Origin: Eubacterium sp.
GTDB lineage: Bacteria > Bacillota > Clostridia > Lachnospirales > Lachnospiraceae
Assembly (NCBI GenBank): GCA_003520145.1
Contig: DOVJ01000070.1
Location: 1 to 5,628, forward strand
Direction of reading: 5' to 3'
Length of the DNA: 5,628 bases
Made by a program: the position numbers and the translations under genes. This document shows, one piece after another, positions 1-5,575 of this stretch. Below the pieces are notes generated by a model that worked only from the letters and a program-made list of their open reading frames with translations, was not told the origin of the DNA and did no database searches. Position 1 is the stretch's first letter, and each line of letters opens with the position of its first letter.

Positions 1-146
1 CGCCTGTTCCTTACAGAGGACAGCGAAACAGTGCGCTGAATCTTAGATATATAGTTCAGAAGATCGCATCTATAAAGGGAGTCGAGTACGATAAGGTTGT
101 GGATGTGACATACAATAATGCAAAAAGGATATTTTTGAAAAGATGA
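1..146 (+). CDS. tatD: TatD-family metal-dependent DNase, C-terminal end only (5' end outside window)
   Basis: The frame beginning at base 3 is open from the window edge and ends at TGA 144-146, giving the last 47 residues of a protein. The segment starts PVPYRGQRNSALNLRYIVQK and continues through a KG pair to VTYNNAKRIFLKR. This matches the conserved C-terminus of TatD-type hydrolases (PYRGxRN, then xxVAxxIAxxKG, then VTxxNAxRxF). The family are TIM-barrel, divalent-metal-dependent nucleases of the amidohydrolase superfamily with 3'-exonuclease/DNA-repair roles. The metal-binding histidines lie upstream and cannot be checked. The TGA overlaps the ksgA ATG (ATGA, 143-146), so the two are almost certainly one transcript with coupled translation. 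In many Firmicutes rnmV (RNase M5) sits between tatD and ksgA; here there is no room for it. The family call is firm; the exact paralogue is not decidable from the tail. Confidence 0.87.
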   Translation, partial: PVPYRGQRNSALNLRYIVQKIASIKGVEYDKVVDVTYNNAKRIFLKR

Positions 147-994
147 ATGATCTTGCGTCAACAGCCAGAATAAGAGCCATTATGGCGAAGTATGATTTCG
201 CTTTCCAAAAGAAGTTCGGACAGAACTTCCTCATAGATCCGTCAGTGGTTGAATCCATAGTTGATAAGTCGCTTGTGGGACCTGAAGATACGGTTCTTGA
301 GATAGGTCCTGGAATCGGAGTTATGACTTCTTTGCTTTCTATGAGAGCTAAGAAGGTTATAACGGTAGAGATTGATAAGAAGCTTATTCCGATCCTTAAG
401 GATAATCTGTCTGATCGGGACAATGTTGAGATTATCAACAAGGATATCCTCGAGGTTGATCTTGATTCTCTGTGTGAAGAGAAACTGAAGGTGGTTGCTA
501 ATCTGCCTTATTATATAACTACGCCTATAATCATGAAGCTCCTTGAATCTGATAAGGTCGATATGATCACTGTCATGGTTCAGAAGGAAGTGGCAGAAAG
601 GATGGCGCATGACCCTGGAAGCAAGGAGTATGGAGCTCTCTCGCTTGCAGTTCAGTATTATGCTGAACCTAAGATTGTTCTTGAGGTTGGAAGCGAGTCT
701 TTCATGCCTCGTCCGAATGTAGATTCTTCGGTCATAAGGCTTGAGCGATACGCAAAGCCGCCTGTTGAGATGAAGGACAAGGCACTTTGCTTTGCGATCA
801 TTAAGGCAGCTTTCGGACAAAGAAGAAAGACCATGACGAATGCTGTAGGGCATGCGAATCTTGGCCTTAGTAAGGATGATGTTGCGGATATACTCACGAA
901 GATGGGGCTTGATGTAAGAGTTCGCGGTGAGGTGCTAAGCCTTGCCGAGTACGCTACATTTGCCGATCTGGCTTATGATCGTATACATACTTGA
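143..994 (+). CDS. ksgA: 16S rRNA (adenine1518-N6/adenine1519-N6)-dimethyltransferase KsgA/RsmA
   Basis: This 283-residue cytoplasmic enzyme transfers four methyl groups from SAM to two adjacent adenines in helix 45 of 16S rRNA, a late small-subunit checkpoint; loss gives kasugamycin resistance. Visible motifs are FGQNFL (25-30), the SAM loop EIGPGIG (53-59), the acidic EID that binds the SAM ribose (76-78), KDI (100-102), the catalytic motif IV NLPYY (120-124), MVQKEVAERM (145-154), FMPRPNVDSSVI (187-198) and FGQRRKTM (224-231). Length fits the family (about 270-295 residues), and a small C-terminal helical domain ends with RGEVLSLAEYA. The ATG start overlaps the tatD stop by four bases and has no good Shine-Dalgarno (only GAAAAG directly upstream), which suggests translational coupling. 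The last 41 bases overlap the end of the convergent acetyltransferase gene. A Cfr- or Erm-type resistance methylase is unlikely, because NLPYY and FxPxPxVxSxVI are the housekeeping KsgA pattern. Confidence 0.97.
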   Translation: MNDLASTARIRAIMAKYDFAFQKKFGQNFLIDPSVVESIVDKSLVGPEDTVLEIGPGIGVMTSLLSMRAKKVITVEIDKKLIPILKDNLSDRDNVEIINKDILEVDLDSLCEEKLKVVANLPYYITTPIIMKLLESDKVDMITVMVQKEVAERMAHDPGSKEYGALSLAVQYYAEPKIVLEVGSESFMPRPNVDSSVIRLERYAKPPVEMKDKALCFAIIKAAFGQRRKTMTNAVGHANLGLSKDDVADILTKMGLDVRVRGEVLSLAEYATFADLAYDRIHT

Positions 995-1535
995 GCATAT
1001 CGTGATATGAGCCTTGTCTGTATAAGAAGTCTTTGGCGACACTATGCATAGTGAAGCCGCAGTTTTCTATGGTTTTTATGCTTCTTTTGTTAGATGGCAT
1101 GATGTAGGCGTCGAGGTGATGAAGCGAGTTCTCGCCGCAATTATTGGCGATTACAGCGTGGATGGCCTCTTGAGTGAGTCCTAAGTGTTCTTTGGATTCG
1201 TCGGTCTTATAGCCTAAGGTTGCGCTTTTTGAATCGCCTAAGTTTATGTTTGAAAGGGACACAGTACCTACTATGTGTTCAGGATCTTCCTTAAGGAAGG
1301 TAAAGTATCTGAATGAGTGAACCTTCATGGATTCGCTTAACTGGTAATCTATGTATCTGCGATGGAATTCCATGGTGTAGAAGCCTGGTTCGTGAGTTCT
1401 GTCGAACTGCTCGAAGCGCTTACGGTTTCTTACATGGAAATCAAGGATTTCTGCTATATATGAAGCTGATATATCTCTGATTATCAGCCTATCTGTTATT
1501 ATATGATCTTTGGTAGTTTGGTTAAGTATATACAT
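954..1535 (-). CDS. GNAT-family N-acetyltransferase, RimJ/RimL-like (Acetyltransf_3 type)
   Basis: A 193-residue soluble protein of the GNAT fold, predicted to move acetyl from acetyl-CoA to an amine; the substrate cannot be told. Family marks are TDRLIIRD near the N-terminus (14-21), IVGTVSLSNI on the central strands (88-97), ATLGYKT leading into GLTQEAI (105-125), and YIMPSNKRSIKTIENCGF (144-161), the usual xxNxxSxxxxEKxGF helix. The C-terminal LYRQGSYHDMLKYV (171-184) matches the LxxGxxxDxxxY ending. By eye, the acetyl-CoA loop reads EHLGLTQEA where relatives have QGKGLMTEA, so its first glycine appears to be replaced by His117; activity may be altered. The frame is open to a TTG at 1541, but that codon is next to GGAGGG, whereas the ATG at 1535 lies six bases after it, so ATG 1535 is chosen. 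The gene has its own promoter and is divergent from tadA and convergent with ksgA. Confidence 0.88.
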   Translation of the reverse strand: MYILNQTTKDHIITDRLIIRDISASYIAEILDFHVRNRKRFEQFDRTHEPGFYTMEFHRRYIDYQLSESMKVHSFRYFTFLKEDPEHIVGTVSLSNINLGDSKSATLGYKTDESKEHLGLTQEAIHAVIANNCGENSLHHLDAYIMPSNKRSIKTIENCGFTMHSVAKDFLYRQGSYHDMLKYVYDHKPDRQM

Positions 1536-1562
1536 GGTCAACCCTCCAAATCTTATTATAAT
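1535..1562 (+). promoter_or_regulatory. Possible divergent promoter for tadA sharing the same -10 palindrome
   Basis: The plus strand has TATAAT at 1557-1562. It overlaps the minus-strand -10 inside the perfect palindrome TATTATAATA (1554-1563). A weak -35-like TGGTCA (four of six consensus bases) lies at 1535-1540 with a 16-base spacer. If used, it would start near 1568-1570 and give tadA a leader of about 50 bases. The -35 is poor, so this is a tentative call; I found no better plus-strand promoter before tadA. Confidence 0.42.
1542..1547 (-). promoter_or_regulatory. Shine-Dalgarno that fixes the acetyltransferase start
   Basis: Read on the minus strand this is GGAGGG, followed by six bases (TTGACC) and then ATG (1535-1533). 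The spacing is near ideal for the ATG. It is far too short for the in-frame TTG at 1541-1539, which abuts the site, so the longer start is rejected. The predicted transcript begins around 1548, so this site would lie at the very 5' end of the mRNA. Confidence 0.8.
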
Positions 1563-1583
1563 ACATATGATATGTGATGTCCA
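1555..1583 (-). promoter_or_regulatory. Sigma-A-type promoter of the acetyltransferase gene
   Basis: On the minus strand a -35 TGGACA (1583-1578, five of six consensus bases), a 17-base spacer and a perfect -10 TATAAT (1560-1555) are present. Transcription should begin near 1548, giving a leader of only about a dozen bases in which the Shine-Dalgarno is almost the first element. The match is strong by sequence alone; no experimental start is known to me. Confidence 0.75.
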
Positions 1584-1590
1584 CAGCTAA

Positions 1591-1605
1591 TCTCGCGGTG
1601 CGAGA
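1591..1605 (+). other. GC-rich hairpin in the tadA leader
   Basis: TCTCGC, loop GGT, GCGAGA form a perfect six-pair stem with a three-base loop, placed directly before the tadA ribosome binding site (AAAGG, 1610-1614). It is not followed by a T-run, so it is not an intrinsic terminator. It could stabilise the 5' leader, act on translation together with the weak fold around the start codon, or bind a protein as an inverted repeat in DNA. It is visible in sequence; function is unknown. Confidence 0.5.
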
Positions 1606-1620
1606 CTTGAAAGGTATTCT

Positions 1621-2109
1621 ATGGAATCAAGTGTTGTTATGGATTCATTGGTTGTTGAAACTGATGATCAATATATGAAGGAAGCGATTAAGCTTGCTAA
1701 GAGGGCAGCGAAGCGGGGAGATGTACCGATTGGCTGTGTTATCGTTCATGAAGGGAAGATAATAGCTAAGGGATATAATAAGAGGAATTATAAAAAAAGC
1801 ACTCTTGCGCATGCAGAGCTTGTCGCCATAGAGAAGGCCTGCAAGGTTATGGGCGACTGGCGATTAGAAGGATGTACTATGTACATCACTCTTGAACCGT
1901 GTCAGATGTGTGCCGGTGCGATAATCCAGGCAAGGTTTGACAGAGTAGTGATAGGTGCTATGAATAAAAAAGCAGGCTGTGCAGGTTCGATATTAAATCT
2001 TTTTTCTGTGAAGGAATTCAATCATCAAGTGGTAACTACCTATGGAGTTATGGAAGAAGAGTGCTCTCATATGATGTCTGAGTTTTTCAGGGAATTGAGA
2101 AGGAAGTAG
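1621..2109 (+). CDS. tadA: tRNA-specific adenosine-34 deaminase TadA
   Basis: A 162-residue zinc enzyme of the cytidine/deoxycytidylate deaminase superfamily that converts A34 to inosine in the anticodon of tRNA-Arg(ACG), needed to read CGU/CGC/CGA codons; usually essential. Zinc and catalytic motifs are complete: HAE (64-66; His64 ligand, Glu66 proton shuttle) and PCQMC (93-97; Cys94 and Cys97 ligands) inside TLEPCQMCAGA. Family-specific features are DVPIGCVIV (34-42), GYNKRN (51-56), GDWRLEGCTMYIT (78-90) and GAMNKKAGCAGSILNL (112-127). The chosen ATG has AAAGG six bases upstream. It adds about 15 residues before the usual DxxYMxEAIxLA start; the in-frame ATG at 1675 is possible but lacks a good site. 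Guanine or cytosine deaminase relatives are less likely given the TadA-type KAGxxGS segment. The chemoreceptor gene begins 10 bases after the stop, so they probably share a transcript. Confidence 0.95.
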   Translation: MESSVVMDSLVVETDDQYMKEAIKLAKRAAKRGDVPIGCVIVHEGKIIAKGYNKRNYKKSTLAHAELVAIEKACKVMGDWRLEGCTMYITLEPCQMCAGAIIQARFDRVVIGAMNKKAGCAGSILNLFSVKEFNHQVVTTYGVMEEECSHMMSEFFRELRRK

Positions 2110-2119
2110 AGGATAGTTT

Positions 2120-3874
2120 ATGAAGATGATCAATAACATGAATATCAGATTGAAGCTTTTAGTTATTACGCTGCCGCTTATGATATGCCTTGTAGTATCA
2201 GTTATATTTGCCGGTGCGCAGACTTATCATGCTAAGGAGAAATCCTCTGATATGTATTATGACACTCTTTATAAGGTGAATCTAAAGCTTGCCAATGCAG
2301 ACAGAGATTTTTATCAGGCTATGCTTGGTGCGTCTTATTATTATGATTTTGTCAATGGTTTTTCAAGTCTTTCAGGCGATGAGTTAACTGAACAAAAGGA
2401 AGCAAAGCTGTCTGAGTATAAGACTAATATTGTCCAGGTAGAAGAGCGATTCGGCGATGCTGTTGGTATAGCAAAGAAGGAAAAGAAACTCTACAAGGGT
2501 TTTAAGTCAGAAAATGGTCTTACATTCGAACAGAATGAAGAGGAATTCTATAAGCTCTTTGATGAGATGAAAGCAGCTTTTGATGTAGAAGCCAATACAG
2601 GAGACTGGACTAAGTTCAACATGCTGTCTGCACAGGCGAGAGAATATCTTGATCATATTCAGGATATAACCGAGTCCTGGTCAAAGAGTGAGCGAAACGA
2701 ACTCGATTCATATATCAATAACAATGTTGCAGCATCTGGTATTCTATTCTTTGCTGTGATCGCAGGCATAGGAATTCTTGTATTTGTTATAGTTGTATGT
2801 CTGACGCGTTCTTTAAGGCGTGTCTCAGCAAGTGTTGACAGGCTCACACAGGGCGATCTGACAGTAACATTTCCGGAAAATATATCTAAAGACGAGACTG
2901 GTAAGATAGAACAGGGTGTTAAGAATCTGTCTGAAAAGCTTGGTGATATAATAGGTAAGGCAAAGAAGATATCTGTAGAGCTTACTGAGTCTGGTAAGGA
3001 TCTGTCGTCATCTGCTATGTCGGTTGCTCAGGTGTCAGAACAGGTTACTGCTTCTGTGGATGAGATCTCAAAGGGAGCTGTATCGCAGTCGATGAATGTC
3101 AATGAATCACTTAATACTACTGAGGATATCGGTCACAATATCGAGGACATATCTATAAGTGTTAAGGATATGGACAGCTTTGCACAGAGTATGAAGCGTT
3201 CGTGCGATAAGGCTATGGATGCTCTTGATGAACTGATCCGTCAGAACGCAACTGTTCTTAACATGGTAAATGAGATCGGCAAAACAATCGTTTCGACTAA
3301 CGAGTCTACTCAGGCTATATCTCTCTTTACTCAGACTATAACAGATATAGCATCTGAGACTAACCTTCTTTCGCTCAATGCTTCCATAGAAGCGGCAAGA
3401 GCCGGTGAAGCAGGAAAGGGCTTTGCTGTAGTTGCTGGCGAGATAAGGAATCTTGCTGATCAGTCTAAGAACAGCGCAGATGAGATACAGCTCATAGTTG
3501 ATAGACTTCTTGAAGACTCTGCATCTTCAGTGAAGGTTCTTGAGCGACTTAACGGAAGCTTCTCTAACCAGTCGCGTCAGCTCGATTCTACTAAGCGCGA
3601 TATGATCACCATGTCAGAGCATGTTAACAGCGTCAAGAACACGTCAGCTGGAATCTCAGACAGGGTAAATGCTTTGGCTGTTTCTAAGAACGAGCTCATA
3701 GATGTTGTTGAGAACCTCTCTGCTATATCTGAAGAGAATGCTTCTCTCACAGAAGAGACTAATGCCGTTATGCAGGAGCTTAACGCAACATTTACACTTA
3801 TCAGTGAATCAGCGAAGCAGCTTCTTAATATATCAGGAGAACTTTCTGATACTATAAGCTACTTCAACGTATAG
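2120..3874 (+). CDS. Methyl-accepting chemotaxis protein (membrane chemoreceptor, 44-heptad type)
   Basis: A 584-residue class I chemoreceptor that senses an unknown ligand outside the cell and controls the CheA kinase through CheW. Order: short cytoplasmic tail, TM1 (about 12-33), an extracytoplasmic mostly helical domain (34-205, four-helix-bundle-like, with a YYYDF patch at 73-77), TM2 (206-229), HAMP (about 230-280, RLTQGDLTV at 241-249), then the signalling coiled coil. The hairpin tip is SETNLLSLNASIEAARAGEA (412-431), followed by GKGFAVVAGEIRNLA. Compared with remembered E. coli Tsr, each arm is about 28 residues longer, which fits the 44-heptad class common in Firmicutes. Candidate methylation pairs are E538/E539 (SAISEENAS), E545/E546 (ASLTEETNA) and E315 (ASVDEISKGA). 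There is no NWETF-like CheR tether at the C-terminus (YFNV). The start has GAGG seven bases upstream. The gene follows tadA by 10 bases; no terminator is seen after it. Confidence 0.95.
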   Translation: MKMINNMNIRLKLLVITLPLMICLVVSVIFAGAQTYHAKEKSSDMYYDTLYKVNLKLANADRDFYQAMLGASYYYDFVNGFSSLSGDELTEQKEAKLSEYKTNIVQVEERFGDAVGIAKKEKKLYKGFKSENGLTFEQNEEEFYKLFDEMKAAFDVEANTGDWTKFNMLSAQAREYLDHIQDITESWSKSERNELDSYINNNVAASGILFFAVIAGIGILVFVIVVCLTRSLRRVSASVDRLTQGDLTVTFPENISKDETGKIEQGVKNLSEKLGDIIGKAKKISVELTESGKDLSSSAMSVAQVSEQVTASVDEISKGAVSQSMNVNESLNTTEDIGHNIEDISISVKDMDSFAQSMKRSCDKAMDALDELIRQNATVLNMVNEIGKTIVSTNESTQAISLFTQTITDIASETNLLSLNASIEAARAGEAGKGFAVVAGEIRNLADQSKNSADEIQLIVDRLLEDSASSVKVLERLNGSFSNQSRQLDSTKRDMITMSEHVNSVKNTSAGISDRVNALAVSKNELIDVVENLSAISEENASLTEETNAVMQELNATFTLISESAKQLLNISGELSDTISYFNV

Positions 3875-4009
3875 TGGATATTTTTGAAAAAGGAAAGATA
3901 ATAGTGGTTATTTTGCTGATTTTATTATTTATTCTATGGGCGCAGGTGATATAATTATATCAAGATATTCGAAAGAAAATCGTAAATCATTAATAGGAGG
4001 TATAAGAAG
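3875..4009 (+). other. AT-rich intergenic region between chemoreceptor and flotillin genes
   Basis: This 135-base gap has no coding potential that I can support and no convincing terminator for the chemoreceptor transcript: the only inverted match near its start (ATAA/TTAT around 3900-3912) has four A-T pairs. It holds the flotillin promoter and, at 3995-4000, a full AGGAGG ribosome binding site nine bases before the ATG. Read-through from tadA and the chemoreceptor into the flotillin gene therefore remains possible. Confidence 0.6.
3947..3962 (+). promoter_or_regulatory. Extended -10 promoter inside a 16-bp perfect palindrome, upstream of flotillin
   Basis: TGATATAATTATATCA is its own reverse complement. 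On the plus strand it contains an exact extended -10 (TG, one base, TATAAT at 3950-3955); the symmetric copy gives the same element on the minus strand. No good -35 is present at 16-18 bases (AT-only sequence), which the extended TG may offset. Predicted start is near 3962, with a leader of about 48 bases. The palindrome could instead or also be an operator that a dimeric regulator would use to block polymerase. Confidence 0.6.
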
Positions 4010-5575
4010 ATGATTTTAGGAGCAACAAAGTTGTTTGGAGTTTTATCGATACCGGTACTGATTGGAATCATAGTGGCAGTTGTCATTATATTTGTTCTGG
4101 CAAGCGGTTATGTGAAGGCATCGCCTGATAGGGCTTATATCATATCAGGTCTGAGGAAGAAGCCTAAGGTACTGATAGGAAAGGCTGGAATCAAGATTCC
4201 TTTCTTCGAGAAGAAGGATGAACTTAGTCTTCAGCTCATACCTATCGATGTGAAGACATCTAATGCAGTTCCAACAGCTGACTATATCAACATCAACGTA
4301 GATGCAGCTGTTAACGTAAAGATAAGTGATGATCCAAAGAAGCTTTCTTTGGCAGCACAGAACTTCCTTAACAGAAAGACTGATTATATCGCTCAGGTTG
4401 CAAGAGAAGTTCTCGAAGGTAACATGCGTGAGATCGTAGGTAAGATGAATCTCGAAGAGATGGTATCTGATCGTCAGAAGTTCGCAACTCTTGTTAAGGA
4501 GAACGCAGAACCTGATCTTGGTGAGATGGGTCTTGATATCGTAAGCTTCAACGTTCAGAACTTCGTAGATGGCAACGGCGTTATCGAGAACCTCGGTGTT
4601 GACAACATCGTTAAGATTCAGAAGAATGCAGCTATATCAAGAGCTGAGAGTGAGAAGGAAATCGCTAAGGCTAAGGCCAATGCACAGAAGGAAGCTAACG
4701 ATGCTGAGATCGCAGCTCAGACTGTAATCGCAGAGAGACAGAACGAACTTGCTATCAAGAAGGCAGAACTTAAGAAACAGGCTGATATCAAGCAGGCTGA
4801 AGCAGATGCAGCTTACGAGATTCAGAAGGAAGAGCAGAGAAAGACTATAGAAGTTACAACAGCTGAGGCTAACATCGCTAAGCAGGAGAAGGAAATCCTC
4901 TTGAAGCAGAAGGAAGCCGACGTTATGGAACAGACCTTGGATGCTCAGGTTAAGAAGAAAGCTGAAGCTGCTAAGTTCGCAACCCAGCAGGAAGCTGAAG
5001 CTAAGCTCTTCGAGAGAGAAAGAGCTGCTGAGGCTGAACTCTTCCAGAGACAGAAGGCTGCTGAAGCTGAGATGTTCGAGAAGCAGAAGGCTGCTGAAGC
5101 TAAGAAGATTCAGGCAGATGCTGAGATGTATGCTAAGACACAGGAAGCTGAAGGTATCAGAAAGCTCGGTGAAGCTGAGGCTCGTGCTATAGAGGCTAAG
5201 GGTATTGCTGAAGCTGAGGCACTCGAGAAAAAGGCAGAGGCCATGAAGAGATACGGCCAGGCTGCTATGATGGAGATGATCGTCAACGCTTTGCCGGAGA
5301 TGGCAAGAGCGGTTGCAGAGCCACTCAAGTCTATCGATAAGGTAACAATCATCGACGGTGGCAACGGTGGTTCAGGCGTATCACAGATGGGTGATTATGT
5401 TCCAACACTCCTTGCTAAGACCATAGAGTCAGTTAAGGAAACAACCGGACTTGATATCACAGAGATCATGAGAGCCAACACATATGATGCAAAGGTTAAC
5501 AAGAACATCAATGTAAGCGGACTTTCAACTGCCGATGCAAGTGCAGTAGCACAGACAATTAAGACAGAAGAGTAA
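4010..5575 (+). CDS. floT: Flotillin-like SPFH/Band 7 membrane scaffold protein (FloT type)
   Basis: A 521-residue membrane-anchored oligomeric scaffold; flotillins organise fluid or signalling microdomains in the bacterial membrane. One hydrophobic segment (about 11-32) anchors it with no cleavable signal peptide. The SPFH domain follows (about 36-205), with ASPDRAYIISGLRKKPKVLI, GIKIPFFEK and VKTSNAVPTADYININVDAA. Next comes a long Ala/Glu/Lys/Gln coiled coil (about 205-415) and the flotillin C-terminal segment RYGQAAMMEMIVNALPEMAR (414-433) leading to KSIDKVTIIDGGNGGSG. Length matches B. subtilis FloT (about 509) rather than the short FloA class (about 330). AGGAGG nine bases upstream supports the start. 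Codons are strongly biased: 20 of 25 Asn codons are AAC, against 0 of 5 in tadA, which suggests high expression. The usual partner nfeD is not upstream; whether it lies downstream is unknown. Assigning floT rather than another SPFH protein rests on the EA-rich coil and the C-terminal motif. Confidence 0.92.
   Translation: MILGATKLFGVLSIPVLIGIIVAVVIIFVLASGYVKASPDRAYIISGLRKKPKVLIGKAGIKIPFFEKKDELSLQLIPIDVKTSNAVPTADYININVDAAVNVKISDDPKKLSLAAQNFLNRKTDYIAQVAREVLEGNMREIVGKMNLEEMVSDRQKFATLVKENAEPDLGEMGLDIVSFNVQNFVDGNGVIENLGVDNIVKIQKNAAISRAESEKEIAKAKANAQKEANDAEIAAQTVIAERQNELAIKKAELKKQADIKQAEADAAYEIQKEEQRKTIEVTTAEANIAKQEKEILLKQKEADVMEQTLDAQVKKKAEAAKFATQQEAEAKLFERERAAEAELFQRQKAAEAEMFEKQKAAEAKKIQADAEMYAKTQEAEGIRKLGEAEARAIEAKGIAEAEALEKKAEAMKRYGQAAMMEMIVNALPEMARAVAEPLKSIDKVTIIDGGNGGSGVSQMGDYVPTLLAKTIESVKETTGLDITEIMRANTYDAKVNKNINVSGLSTADASAVAQTIKTEE
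4970..5101 (+). repeat. Four tandem 33-bp units encoding 11-residue coiled-coil repeats in flotillin
   Basis: Residues 321-364 read as four in-phase units: AKFATQQEAEA, KLFERERAAEA, ELFQRQKAAEA, EMFEKQKAAEA. Each has Phe at position 3 and ends in AEA, and the DNA repeats at 33 bases, closest between units 3 and 4, which share the CAGAAGGCTGCTGAAGCT end. Partial, diverged units continue on both sides. An 11-residue period implies a hendecad coil rather than a plain heptad coil. Near-identical neighbouring units suggest copy-number change by slippage or unequal exchange. Confidence 0.8.

Noticed and set aside
242..853. Long minus-strand open frame (203 codons) opposite ksgA
   Set aside because: It is fully antisense to a gene with unmistakable KsgA motifs. 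Its translation is rich in Arg, His, Ile and Ser with no recognisable domain, and no ribosome site was noticed; it is a shadow of ksgA codon usage.
996..1009. CATATC-GT-GATATG inverted repeat just after the ksgA stop, as a terminator
   Set aside because: The stem is AT-rich, the loop is two bases (four if the last pair opens), no T-run follows on either strand, and it lies inside the acetyltransferase coding region.
1591..1605. Leader hairpin as a mimic of the tRNA-Arg anticodon arm for TadA autoregulation
   Set aside because: The loop is three bases (GGT, or ACC on the other strand), not a seven-base loop with ACG, so there is no sequence support for TadA recognition.
2110..2119. SRP RNA (ffs) or another small RNA after tadA
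   Set aside because: Only 10 bases separate tadA from the chemoreceptor start, and they are used by the ribosome binding site.
3876..3890. 15-base sequence GGATATTTTTGAAAA identical to 127-141 at the end of tatD
   Set aside because: It is AT-rich and low complexity; the first copy encodes conserved TatD tail residues and the flanks do not match, so chance is the simplest explanation.
4941..5192. Plus-strand 83-codon frame rich in Leu, Arg, Lys and Ser inside flotillin
   Set aside because: It is the shifted reading of the Ala/Glu/Lys repeat tract; its repetitive composition follows from the 33-bp units, not from an independent protein.
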